Origin: Nostoc sp. JL34
GTDB lineage: Bacteria > Cyanobacteriota > Cyanobacteriia > Cyanobacteriales > Nostocaceae
DNA length: 64,000 bases
Direction: 5' to 3'
Assembly (NCBI RefSeq): GCF_017114945.1
Contig: NZ_JABXKQ010000116.1
Location: forward strand, 55,758 to 119,757
Shown: positions 1 through 8,345 of the stretch, piece after piece
How positions within the stretch are numbered: the first letter of the stretch is position 1
Layout of the letters: each line of letters starts with the position of its first letter
Translations under genes and position numbers: made by a program
Notes under the pieces: generated by a model
Databases searched by the model: none
Seen by the model: only the letters and a program-made list of their open reading frames with translations
What the model was told of the DNA's origin: nothing

Positions 1-52
1 AGGAAAAAGCACTTTACCCATTCTTTATATTATCCATGCCCAGTGCCCATCT

Positions 53-2941
53 CTACCTAATACTTTTCTCTGCTAACACAGATGGCCCAGCAGTGACGAC
101 CACAATTTTATCTGGGTGGAGTAACTCACGAGCCGCTTGATTAACTTGGTCAAGAGTGACTTTCTGGATTTTATCAGTGAAGAAGTGCAATTCTCCTTTA
201 TCTAGTCCATAGACCTCATTCATCAGAATTCTATCTGTTAATTCTTCTGGGTTTGCCAGAGAAACGTTGTAGTTGCTGATGAGGGTGCGTTTAGCTGTTT
301 CTACTTCCAGTGCGGTGACGCCTTGTTGATGGATTTGCTGTAGAATTTGGCGGGTACTAGCGATCGCTTTACTGCTATCTTCAGGACTAGTTTGCATTTC
401 TATCAAAAATGTGCCTGCATTCTTCCCGGCTTGGAAGGAGCTATAAATTCCATAACTCAAACCTTGGCGATCGCGCACTTCTGCACCCAGTCTACTAGAT
501 AAGGTATCGCCTCCCAATATCTGGTTTAATACTAAGGCTGCCTGAAATCGAGGATCGTAACGGTTAATGCCTGTATAACCCATATAAGTTACAGCCTGGG
601 CTTTATCTGGTAAAACCGGGTTGACACTGACAATTTTCTCCGGCATTGCCACTGGGGGATATTTTAATGTGGGTGCTTGGCCGCTAACTTCCCAATCACC
701 AAACTTATTTTTAATCAGCGATCGCACTTTGTCTAGATCAAAATCTCCCACTAGGGCTAGCACTGTTGTATCTGGACGATAATGTTTCGCTTTGAAATCA
801 ATCACATCCTGGCGCTGAATCTGCTGTAAACTCTCCTCTGTGGGAAAAGTATGTAAGGGATGTTTTTTCGGGTAAATTGACTGAACAAATACTCTTCTGG
901 CTACTTCTGATGGCTCATCTAATTCCTGTTGCAAATCAGTTAAATTTTGTTGGCGATGTAGTTCCAACTCTTTGACTGGAAAGTTACTATTTTTCACCAC
1001 ATCTGCCAATATCTCTAAGAGTATCGGCAAGTCCTCTGCTAAACTATCGCCCTCAATATGCACACCTTCGCGGTAGCTTTGAAAGTCTAAACTCGCCCCT
1101 CGTTCTGCCAAGACTTTGGCAATAGTTAAGACATCCTTGCTATTAGTGCCATTGAGCAAATTATCTGCCACAAAAGCTGCTAATCCAGCTTGATTATCTG
1201 GATCAAATTCCGTCCCAGCTTGAATGTGTCCGCTCAGGGTAACGGTGGGAGTACTCCGATCTGGCAACAGTAATATCCGCAGTCCGTTGGTAAATTTAAA
1301 TTCATCTGGTAAGACTTGGGCAATCGCATCTGTAGCCAAATCCACAGGCGGTAAGTACTTCATCACCTCAGAAAAAAGTACAGGTGCGCCAGGAGAAAAA
1401 TTTTCTGTAGTTTGGGTTAAGTCTGGTTTGTCAGCAACTTCTGTTATCCGCTTCTGGGTTGGTTCAAAAAAGCCTACTGTCCGCGCTTCTTTTGTCAGGT
1501 ATTTGTTAATCACAGCAACAACATCAGTCGGCTTCACCAGACGAACAGCTGCTAAATAGCGGTCTGTGTAGCGATAATCACCAACAGTTGTCTCATCAGT
1601 GCCCAATCGCATTGCTTGAGAGGTAATATCACGGTTACTCAAAATTACATCTGCTGTTAATTGAGTTTTGGCTCGTTCAACTTCCTCAGATGTCATACCT
1701 TTTTCTGCTACATTAGCGATCGCACTACTCAACATTGAGTCAATTTTTTTCAAATCTTGTTTAGCTCCAGCCGTCACTAACACCTCATACCAGCCAGATT
1801 CTCGCAAGCTGGTGACGGATGCTGTAACTTCACTAGCTAAACCTGATTCCACCAATGCCTGATAAAGCCTAGAATTCCGTCCTTCAGTCAAGATGTAATC
1901 CATCACATCCAACGCCGGGACATCCGGTTGATTTGCATCCGGTAACGGATACACAACTTGTAACAGCCGTCCTGCTCCCGGTTCCCGCAATACTATAGGA
2001 GTGCTGAGTGATGTTAGCGTTAGCGGGGCGTTTAGCCCGTGCTGAGTGCTGAGTGATGGAGATGAGGGAGAAATAACTCCTGCCTCCTGCCTCGTGCCCC
2101 CTGCTCCCTGCCCCCTGCCCCCTGCCTCCTGCCTGGGTAATTTGCCAAATACTTCTTTAATTGTTTCGAGAGTATTTGCTGTTTGAAAATCTCCAACAAT
2201 CACTAAGACAGCATTATCGGGACTGTAAAAATTGCGGTAATATTTTTCTACCTGCTCAACTTCAAATTTCTCGACATCAGCTTTGGTGCCACCTACAGGC
2301 AACCCATAAGCATGATTGGGAAACACCGCTTGCATGACGGCGCGGTTGAGGCGATATTCTGGACTATTTTCGTAACCCTGCAACTCGGAAATTACTACCC
2401 GCTTTTCACTCGCTAATTGCTCTGGTTCAATCTGGGAATTTCGCATTCTGTCTGCTTCCAGCACCAAGAGCGCTTTCAGCTTGTTTCGTTCCACAGTACC
2501 GTAATATGCAGTTTGGTCATAGCTGGTGAAAGCATTAGAATCACTACCTAAAGCACTAAACAAACGTCCAAATTGAATCGGACGATTTCGAGTGCCTTTA
2601 AACATCATGTGTTCCAATTGGTGAGCAATGCCATTCACGCCCGGTTCTTCGTTGCGTGAGCCAACCTTGTACCACACCTGCACCGTCACCACTGGCGCAG
2701 TATGCACTTCCTTTGTCAGGACAGTTAGACCATTCTCCAGCACTGTCTTGCGGACATTTTCTGTCAGTGTTGAGGGCATTATTCTTTTTGCTAGCAAGGT
2801 TGACTGATATTTTTCTTTGTTAGATATAACTGGATGTTGGCTATGAGCGGGTCGATCGCTCAACAAAAAAACGGCTACTAGCCATAAACTTAAAAGTAAT
2901 AAGGGCAAGGGATATTTATAAAATTTGGAAAATCCATACAT
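53..2941 (-). CDS. M16 family zinc metalloprotease, double-domain (pitrilysin/processing peptidase-like)
   Basis: Secreted or membrane-anchored peptidase of family M16. A hydrophobic segment lies at about residues 11-28. The inverted zinc motif HQLEH is at residues 107-111, and the third ligand is Glu186 in the EKRVVISEL stretch, exactly the HxxEH-x74-E spacing of the family. A second M16 domain without the motif follows (about 530-950), as in 962-residue fused M16 proteins. About 45 residues at roughly 267-315 are low-complexity Gly/Gln/Arg and Ser/Pro and are encoded by heptamer-like repeats (2010-2145). This insert lies between the first two subdomains and keeps the frame. The gene stands alone. 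Family assignment is secure; the substrate is unknown. Confidence 0.93.
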   Translation of the reverse strand: MYGFSKFYKYPLPLLLLSLWLVAVFLLSDRPAHSQHPVISNKEKYQSTLLAKRIMPSTLTENVRKTVLENGLTVLTKEVHTAPVVTVQVWYKVGSRNEEPGVNGIAHQLEHMMFKGTRNRPIQFGRLFSALGSDSNAFTSYDQTAYYGTVERNKLKALLVLEADRMRNSQIEPEQLASEKRVVISELQGYENSPEYRLNRAVMQAVFPNHAYGLPVGGTKADVEKFEVEQVEKYYRNFYSPDNAVLVIVGDFQTANTLETIKEVFGKLPRQEAGGRGQGAGGTRQEAGVISPSSPSLSTQHGLNAPLTLTSLSTPIVLREPGAGRLLQVVYPLPDANQPDVPALDVMDYILTEGRNSRLYQALVESGLASEVTASVTSLRESGWYEVLVTAGAKQDLKKIDSMLSSAIANVAEKGMTSEEVERAKTQLTADVILSNRDITSQAMRLGTDETTVGDYRYTDRYLAAVRLVKPTDVVAVINKYLTKEARTVGFFEPTQKRITEVADKPDLTQTTENFSPGAPVLFSEVMKYLPPVDLATDAIAQVLPDEFKFTNGLRILLLPDRSTPTVTLSGHIQAGTEFDPDNQAGLAAFVADNLLNGTNSKDVLTIAKVLAERGASLDFQSYREGVHIEGDSLAEDLPILLEILADVVKNSNFPVKELELHRQQNLTDLQQELDEPSEVARRVFVQSIYPKKHPLHTFPTEESLQQIQRQDVIDFKAKHYRPDTTVLALVGDFDLDKVRSLIKNKFGDWEVSGQAPTLKYPPVAMPEKIVSVNPVLPDKAQAVTYMGYTGINRYDPRFQAALVLNQILGGDTLSSRLGAEVRDRQGLSYGIYSSFQAGKNAGTFLIEMQTSPEDSSKAIASTRQILQQIHQQGVTALEVETAKRTLISNYNVSLANPEELTDRILMNEVYGLDKGELHFFTDKIQKVTLDQVNQAARELLHPDKIVVVTAGPSVLAEKSIR
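2010..2145. repeat. Heptamer-type low-complexity repeats inside the M16 protease gene
   Basis: Two blocks lie side by side: CTGAGTG/GTGCTGA-type units (2010-2055) and C-rich units of the form CCCCCTGC/CCTGCCT (2088-2137). Similar blocks occur between genes, for example at 23326-23384. The reading frame continues through them. Confidence 0.85.
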
Positions 2942-3083
2942 GTATTTAGTAGATATATCTGTAAATTAAGTTACATAGTTATTTGGGTGAGTGACTACAG
3001 TTTAATTTGGCAAAAAAATCTGTTACTTCGGTAACAATGCAGAAAAACAATATATTAGCAACAAAGGTAATAAAAAAGCTAAA

Positions 3084-3527
3084 TTACGGGAGTTTTGCTA
3101 AAACCCGAATGAATTCCAGAGGTAAGCCATCGGTATCGGCGATGAAAGCTACTTCGTAAATGCGATCGCCTATTTGCTGTTGTGTCGGTTCTAAAAGCAC
3201 TTTCAACGGTTGTAATCCTTCAGGTTGACTCTCAGCAGTCAGTAATACACGTTCTTGTAAACTTGTCAACCAGATAGGTAAATCTGGTGTAATCTCAGTT
3301 AAATCGAAGGAGAGATGATAATACCCTACATAATGCTCATCAGCAAACGCATCTGGGGCTGGTTTTGGTTCGGGAATTTGGATCAGTTCAATTCTGCCGC
3401 CCAATCCTTCCATCCAGCAAGCTAAGGTGTAGCCTGTGGTAAAGCGTTCCGAAATTGTAAACCCTAAAAGTTCGTAGAAAGCGATCGCTCGATGAATATT
3501 CGCAGTCCGAATAGAGGCGTGGTGCAT
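3084..3527 (-). CDS. VOC (glyoxalase/bleomycin-resistance fold) family protein
   Basis: Small protein of the vicinal-oxygen-chelate superfamily, about 147 residues. The N-terminal part (HHASIRTANIHRAIAFYELLGF) is the usual first beta-alpha unit of glyoxalase-I-like proteins, and the C-terminal part (VAFIADTDGLPLEFI) carries the D-x-D/E metal-site strand. I place the start at ATG 3527. It has an AAAGGA ribosome-binding site six bases upstream, and that site is part of a GACAAAG-type heptamer. The upstream ATG at 3551 lies within the repeat. Whether it is a lactoylglutathione lyase cannot be told from sequence. Confidence 0.8.
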   Translation of the reverse strand: MHHASIRTANIHRAIAFYELLGFTISERFTTGYTLACWMEGLGGRIELIQIPEPKPAPDAFADEHYVGYYHLSFDLTEITPDLPIWLTSLQERVLLTAESQPEGLQPLKVLLEPTQQQIGDRIYEVAFIADTDGLPLEFIRVLAKLP

Positions 3528-3540
3528 AATTTGTCCTTTG

Positions 3541-3596
3541 TCAGTTGTCATTAGTCATTTGTCAAATGACCAATGACCAATGACCAATGACCATTA
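3541..3596. repeat. STRR heptamer array (CCAATGA/TCATTAG units)
   Basis: Tandem heptanucleotides read CAATGACCAATGACCAATGA after a TTAGTCATTTGTCAAATGAC palindrome. They fill the whole 40-50 bp gap between the VOC gene and the next gene. Such short tandemly repeated repetitive sequences are typical of heterocystous cyanobacteria. Confidence 0.85.
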
Positions 3597-4106
3597 CTCA
3601 AACAACCTGAAATAAGGGTAGCGTACAGGGACACCAGGCTCTTTTTCCAAGTCAAAATTAATCACTTCCCAACAGGCATCATCTGAAGTATCGGGGCTAA
3701 ACTCCACGGGTAAGCCGTACAAACGCGCAGCAGTAGCTTCTGGTTGTCCAGAACGCCAAGGCGTGCTGCGTTCTAAATAGCCACTCATCAATTCCTGATA
3801 GCGTCGAGCAATAATCACTCGTGTTGCTCGAAAGCCTTGGGTATAGAGCTTATCTAATGCTTCGTGAATTTCAAAGCGAATACCATCAGGATGAGTATGT
3901 TGTCTATACCATTCATTATTCCATCTCCGCCAATGACGCCCCGATTGCAAATGGATTAACTCTCCATTTTTAGGATTAGCTTCAAACGCGCCATGACGAG
4001 AACACAAATAGGTATCTGTTAGTGTCAACGCCGGAATAGTCTGGCGACAATGGGGACACTGTATTTCCGGCCCAAACATCGGGTACTGCAAACCTGGATT
4101 CATCAT
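3594..4106 (-). CDS. TIGR02652-type conserved cyanobacterial protein with a Zn-ribbon-like N-terminus
   Basis: Protein of 170 residues (169 from the second Met). Residues about 18-42 hold CPHC followed by a C-x2-H (LCSRHG), which could bind one zinc. The rest (QSGRHWRRWNNEWYRQH, then a conserved Pro/Tyr-rich end ending FRLFE) matches my memory of a family restricted to cyanobacteria and listed as TIGR02652. No function is known. It is divergent from the carbonic-anhydrase-like gene downstream. The 240-bp gap between the two start codons should hold both promoters. Confidence 0.75.
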   Translation of the reverse strand: MMNPGLQYPMFGPEIQCPHCRQTIPALTLTDTYLCSRHGAFEANPKNGELIHLQSGRHWRRWNNEWYRQHTHPDGIRFEIHEALDKLYTQGFRATRVIIARRYQELMSGYLERSTPWRSGQPEATAARLYGLPVEFSPDTSDDACWEVINFDLEKEPGVPVRYPYFRLFE

Positions 4107-4345
4107 GAAGTGCGTACAAACATAATTTTGTCTTCACCAGCACTAGTGGGTTGGATTATACACTTCGGCTCAACCACTTTGGGTTACTTGCTCACTGCTG
4201 CATAGACACGGTGTTGCAGCAGGAACATTGTTCACTAGTGTTTTCCTCAGCGTAGAGGCTTGACGCTGTGATATCCTGGTTGTGCAACCAGCCTCAAAGG
4301 TTGGAGTTTCTCCAGTATTCCTGGGTACCATATTAATATTCTATC

Positions 4346-4873
4346 GTGTCTACCGCTTCTTACTGGACATCTCCTGATTTTTCTCAAGCTGCCTTCATTG
4401 CAGCCAATGCTGTTGTTATGGGTTCGGTAAATATAGCAGCAGGAGTGAGCATTTGGTATGGGGCAGTGGTTCGGGGAGATGTAGAACGGATTGAAATTGG
4501 CGAATGCACCAATATTCAAGATGGTGCAATTCTACATGGTGATGCTGGTTTTCCAACAATCTTAGAAGATCATGTTACCGTTGGGCATCGCGCTGTAGTA
4601 CATTCTGCTTACATTGAGCGTGGAAGTTTGATTGGCATTGGCGCAGTGATTTTAGACGGAGTACGAGTAGGCGCTGGTAGCATTATTGGAGCTGGCGCAG
4701 TGGTAACTAAAAATGTACCGCCTTTGTCCCTAGTTGTTGGTATTCCTGGTAAAGTGTTACGCCAAGTAACAGACGTTGAAGCCGCAGAACTGATTGAACA
4801 CGCTAAACGTTACCAAAAATTAGCTTTAGTTCATGCTGGTAAAGGTACTGATATCGGCTTTAAGAAGTCTTAG
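4346..4873 (+). CDS. Gamma-carbonic anhydrase family protein (left-handed beta-helix)
   Basis: Protein of 175 residues built of hexapeptide repeats (for example [20 protein letters not shown]), giving a trimeric left-handed beta-helix. The three zinc-ligand His positions of Cam-type enzymes are present: ILHGD, VTVGH and VVHSA. It resembles YrdA/gamma-CA proteins rather than CcmM, because no RbcS-like repeats follow. The start is GTG at 4346, giving MSTASYW. Catalytic activity is not proven by sequence, because several family members are inactive. Confidence 0.88.
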   Translation: MSTASYWTSPDFSQAAFIAANAVVMGSVNIAAGVSIWYGAVVRGDVERIEIGECTNIQDGAILHGDAGFPTILEDHVTVGHRAVVHSAYIERGSLIGIGAVILDGVRVGAGSIIGAGAVVTKNVPPLSLVVGIPGKVLRQVTDVEAAELIEHAKRYQKLALVHAGKGTDIGFKKS

Positions 4874-4964
4874 GCAGTGGGGAGTGGAGAGTGGGGAGTG
4901 GGGAGATGAGGGAGAGAAAAGGGACAAGGGAGACAACTAAGCCCAGTGCCCAATGCCCCATAAT
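4874..4964. repeat. STRR heptamer arrays (GGGAGTG and CCCAATG units)
   Basis: GGGGAGTGGAGAGTGGGGAG units follow the stop codon directly, then CCCAGTGCCCAATGCCCC units. The tract separates the carbonic-anhydrase-like gene from the psbY leader. Confidence 0.85.
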
Positions 4965-5073
4965 TTAAACATTCTTTACATATCTAGTTGGAAAAATTGC
5001 CCACTTCAGCTAAAAATAAAAATGAGAGCAGTTGACAAAACTTTAATTTCTACATAAGAGAGGGGTTCTAGAT

Positions 5074-5199
5074 ATGGATATCGATTTCCGTATAGCGATC
5101 GTTTTAGCACCAGTTGCCATTGCTGCCAGCTGGGCAGTGTTTAATATTGGCGCTGCGGCTTTAAGACAAATTCAAGGCTTTTTTGATCGGGAAGCCTAA
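5074..5199 (+). CDS. psbY: Photosystem II protein Y (PsbY)
   Basis: Single-span thylakoid membrane protein of 41 residues. It reads [19 protein letters not shown], continuing [18 protein letters not shown], and ends DREA. Length, the N-terminal D-x-D-x-R, the transmembrane segment and the ALRQ(I/V)QGF tail match PsbY, a peripheral low-mass subunit next to cytochrome b559 in photosystem II. An AGAGAGGGG purine tract lies 7-15 bases before the ATG. A terminator follows 25 bp after the stop, so it is a single-gene transcript. Confidence 0.92.
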   Translation: MDIDFRIAIVLAPVAIAASWAVFNIGAAALRQIQGFFDREA

Positions 5200-5224
5200 A
5201 TTAGGCTTAATATCATCATTCTTT

Positions 5225-5262
5225 AACCGACTGTTTCTCTTCACAGAGGCAGTCGGTTTTGT
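5225..5262 (+). terminator. Intrinsic terminator after psbY
   Basis: AACCGACTG (5225-5233) pairs with CAGTCGGTT (5250-5258), followed by a short T run. Confidence 0.85.
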
Positions 5263-5343
5263 TCATATCGATTAATGGGACATGGGGCATTAGGTTTAGT
5301 AATCTCCCTTGTCTTCTTGTCTCCCTCATCCCCCTCCCCTTCC

Positions 5344-6627
5344 TTGGATATCAATTCTGTAATACAACCTCTACAACGCTTTGGTGTCCATCTGGGACTC
5401 GATCGCATTGTCAATCTATTGGCAAATCTTGGCAATCCCCATCACCAAGTCCCGGTAATTCATGTTGCTGGCACTAATGGTAAAGGTTCAGTCTGTGCTT
5501 ATCTTTCCTCAGTACTCACTGAGGCTGGTTATCGTACAGGACGCTACACTTCGCCCCATTTAGTTGATTGGACGGAACGTATTTGTCTGAATGAACAGCC
5601 AATTTCCTCTGAGGAATTGAGTCAATTATTAGAAAAAGTCCAAGCGTTGATTTGCCCTGATGACGAATCAGCAACTCAGTTTGAAGTAATTACGGCGGCT
5701 GCTTGGTTATATTTTGCCCAGCAACAAGTTGATGTGGCTGTGGTAGAAGTCGGACTAGGAGGACGCTTGGATGCAACCAATGTCTGCTTAGAACCTTTGG
5801 TTACGCTCGTTACTTCCATTAGCCGAGAACACTGGCAGCAACTTGGCCCTACCATCGCTGATATTGCTAGAGAAAAAGCAGGTATTCTCAAACCTGGATG
5901 TGCTGTTGTGGTTGGGCCATTACCACCAGAGGCAGATAAAGTGGTGCGATCGCGTGCCTTAGAATTACAATGCCCACTTTTTACGCCTCAACCCGCCCGT
6001 CAAATCGCTAAAGGATGGGCAGAATATGAAACTATTCAAAATTCAAAATTAATTAAATATCCATTGCCGTTAGCGGGACAAATTCAGTTAACTAATTCAG
6101 CTTTGGCTTTAGCCGCTTTAGAAATTCTCCAGCAACAAGGTTGGCAAATTTCTGAAGAAGCCATAATTAATGGCATGGCTAAAACCCAATGGCCAGGGCG
6201 AATGCAATGGACTACTTGGAAAAACCATAAATTGTTACTTGATGGCGCTCATAATACCGCCGCCGCCCAAGTTCTCCGCCAGTATATTGATAGCTTAGAC
6301 ACAGTTACTCGTAAGCCAGTCAATTGGGTTATAGGAATGTTTGCCGATAAGGATCATACTGATATTTTTACCGCCTTACTGCGACCAGGCGATCGCCTTT
6401 ATTTAGTGCCAATACCAGTAGAATCTTGGCTAGGTAGAAGTTCTGCGGATCTAGACTACTTATCAAACCTAGCTTACAGCCTTTGTGCCAAATTAAGCGA
6501 TCGCCAAATCCATCCAGATTTATTCACAGCACTAGAAGCCGCAACCTCAACCACAGACGATTTAATCGTTGTATGTGGTTCCCTTTATCTAGTAGGCGAT
6601 TTTTTACAAATGGGGAATAGGGAATAG
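5344..6627 (+). CDS. folC: Bifunctional folylpolyglutamate synthase/dihydrofolate synthase
   Basis: ATP-dependent ligase of the Mur ligase family that adds glutamate to dihydropteroate and folates. The P-loop GTNGKGSV lies near residue 40, followed by the family motifs TSPHLVDWTERI and the VEVGLGGRLDATN loop. I place the start at TTG 5344, giving MDINSVIQPLQ and 427 residues. The open frame extends 23 codons upstream to an ATG at 5275, but that stretch encodes VFLSPSSPSPS from a CCTTGTCT/CCCCTCC repeat tract like those between genes, and it does not look like FolC. An ATG at 5275 cannot be strictly excluded. Confidence 0.9.
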   Translation: MDINSVIQPLQRFGVHLGLDRIVNLLANLGNPHHQVPVIHVAGTNGKGSVCAYLSSVLTEAGYRTGRYTSPHLVDWTERICLNEQPISSEELSQLLEKVQALICPDDESATQFEVITAAAWLYFAQQQVDVAVVEVGLGGRLDATNVCLEPLVTLVTSISREHWQQLGPTIADIAREKAGILKPGCAVVVGPLPPEADKVVRSRALELQCPLFTPQPARQIAKGWAEYETIQNSKLIKYPLPLAGQIQLTNSALALAALEILQQQGWQISEEAIINGMAKTQWPGRMQWTTWKNHKLLLDGAHNTAAAQVLRQYIDSLDTVTRKPVNWVIGMFADKDHTDIFTALLRPGDRLYLVPIPVESWLGRSSADLDYLSNLAYSLCAKLSDRQIHPDLFTALEAATSTTDDLIVVCGSLYLVGDFLQMGNRE

Positions 6628-6637
6628 GGAATCTGAT

Positions 6638-6766
6638 TTTTCACGGTATCTGGAAAACCTCACTTCTAAATCTCTCTCCTAAAAGGAGAGAGACTTTGAA
6701 TTTTCCCCCTTCCCTTGTAGGGAAGGGGGTTAGGTCAATCGTTAGCTTTTCCACATAACGTGAAAA
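6638..6766. mobile_element. MITE-like element with 20-bp terminal inverted repeats and two inner palindromes
   Basis: Left end TTTTCACGGTATCTGGAAAA (6638-6657) and right end TTTTCCACATAACGTGAAAA (6747-6766) are inverted copies matching at 18 of 20 positions. Inside are two perfect hairpins: TCTCTCTCC/GGAGAGAGA (6671-6693) and CCCCCTTCCC/GGGAAGGGGG (6705-6729). There is no coding sequence. It is about 129 bp and would fold into one long hairpin in RNA. Confidence 0.7.
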
Positions 6767-6791
6767 GTCACATAGGGAATAGGAGGACTAC

Positions 6792-6868
6792 TATAGCGGT
6801 TCCCATTCAGATGCGGTAGGCATGCCGTGCCCCTACGGATGTACCCCACGTAAACGAGAACCGCTATA
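6792..6868. mobile_element. Short inverted-repeat element (77 bp) with TATAGCGGTTC ends
   Basis: TATAGCGGTTC (6792-6802) is an exact inverted copy of GAACCGCTATA (6858-6868). The centre has GCGGTAGGCATGCC and CCCCTACGG. There is no coding capacity. Heptamer units CCCATGCCCAATG (6870-6900) follow immediately. Confidence 0.65.
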
Positions 6869-6905
6869 AACCCAATGCCCCATGCCCAATGCCCAATGCC
6901 CAAAT

Positions 6906-8204
6906 TTATCTTTGATTCCACTCTTGTGCCGCATCTTCTACAGCTTTATCTACAGTCTTCTCGCCTAACATAGCTGCTTGTAAGTTCTCATAAACTGCCT
7001 TTTGCAGTTTGTTGAAATCCTTCAAGGTAGGGGTCAATATTTCTGCCTTTGGCAGTTCTTCAGCACTCATAACTCGCGCTTTTTCTATTGTTGAAGCATT
7101 AGCTGGAACATCTTTAAAGTAAGTATCAGACAATGCTTTGATTGTAGAAGGTAGGACATTTGCAGCTTTAGCAAAGGCTAACTGATTTTTGTCATTGGTG
7201 ACAAATAAAGCAAACTTCACAGCACCATCAGGTTGTTTGCTATCGCGGGGAATAACTATGTTCATCACCGCGACATTTTTCTTGCCTGTGTCACCAGTGA
7301 GTTGAGGTGCTATTCCCGAAGCTTGAGCAATTTTTGGAGCATTATTAGCGATCGTTTTCAGGAACTCTGGCCCAGAAGCTAGAAACGCAGTCTCTCCAGA
7401 TTGGTATAAATCAATCGCGTGGCGATGTCCTTGGGTTAAAGCTTCTTTAGGAAGTAAACCTTTTTTATACAGATCTACCCAATACTGAAACGCTGCCTTC
7501 CCTGGTGCTGAATTAAACGCTGCTTTACCATCAGCATCTATTAGGGTTACTCCCATTTGCACGAAAGATTCCAGCACTTCACCGGAATCTTGCGGTACGA
7601 AAGTCACAAAAAAGGCATATTTCCCTGTCTTATCTTTAATTTGTTGGGCTGCTTGTGCTAATTCTCCGTATGTTGCAGGTACTTTATTGATACCTGCCTG
7701 TTTTAATAAATCAGTGTTATAAATGGTTAACCGTGTGGTGAGATACCAGGGAATCCCAAAACTCTTGCCATTAAGCGTACAAGATTCCCAGATATTCGGC
7801 AGATAGGAGGAACGTACATCATTTGGGACTTTCGCATCTAAATCTAACCAGGCATTTCGTCCGGCAAGTTGGGAAGCAAAACCCGGATTGAGGTTAACTA
7901 CATCAGGTGGCGTTTTTGCGGAGACAGCTGTTAATATTTTGTTCTCCATTGCTGCCCAAGGTATATCAACCCAGTTAACCTTTATACCTGGATTTTGCGA
8001 TTCAAAATTTGCAATTAAGCTTTTGAAGTAGTCGGTAAATTGAGGTTGGAGTTGCATTGTCCAAAACTCAACAGTTGCCACTCCTGAAGTAGCTTGTTTT
8101 GTACTTTTACTAACATTGCCTGTACTGCAACTTACAATCCAAGTGGTTAATAAGCCAAGCAGTACGAAAGCAACAAGTTGTTTAAATTTTCGCAATTGAA
8201 TCAT
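6906..8204 (-). CDS. Extracellular sugar-binding lipoprotein of an ABC transporter (family 1)
   Basis: Periplasmic solute-binding protein, 432 residues. The N-terminus is a lipoprotein signal ending LLTTWIVSC, so Cys26 is the likely lipidated residue. The mature part has the family 1/UgpB-MalE pattern (VEFWTMQLQPQF, then WVDIPWAAMENKILTA and PPDVVNLNPGF). It probably delivers an oligosaccharide or glycerol-phosphate-type substrate. No permease or ATPase gene is adjacent. The only MalF/MalG-type permeases in the window are at 63-64 kb, far away, so a partnership is unproven. Confidence 0.88.
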   Translation of the reverse strand: MIQLRKFKQLVAFVLLGLLTTWIVSCSTGNVSKSTKQATSGVATVEFWTMQLQPQFTDYFKSLIANFESQNPGIKVNWVDIPWAAMENKILTAVSAKTPPDVVNLNPGFASQLAGRNAWLDLDAKVPNDVRSSYLPNIWESCTLNGKSFGIPWYLTTRLTIYNTDLLKQAGINKVPATYGELAQAAQQIKDKTGKYAFFVTFVPQDSGEVLESFVQMGVTLIDADGKAAFNSAPGKAAFQYWVDLYKKGLLPKEALTQGHRHAIDLYQSGETAFLASGPEFLKTIANNAPKIAQASGIAPQLTGDTGKKNVAVMNIVIPRDSKQPDGAVKFALFVTNDKNQLAFAKAANVLPSTIKALSDTYFKDVPANASTIEKARVMSAEELPKAEILTPTLKDFNKLQKAVYENLQAAMLGEKTVDKAVEDAAQEWNQR

Positions 8205-8345
8205 TTTCCCAGTATTTTTACGCTTGATCAGTGTGAAAAGCTTAGACAGAATTGTCGAGATTATAGGCTAAATAAATTACCTAGCACCAATTCCATTTCT
8301 TAGTATCATTTAAATTTTCAATTTAGTAGTCCAGCGGGCACAACT

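Noticed and set aside
4247..4519. Minus-strand 90-codon frame overlapping the gamma-carbonic anhydrase start
   Set aside because: Shadow frame of a well-supported gene, rich in Cys/Arg and without any motif.
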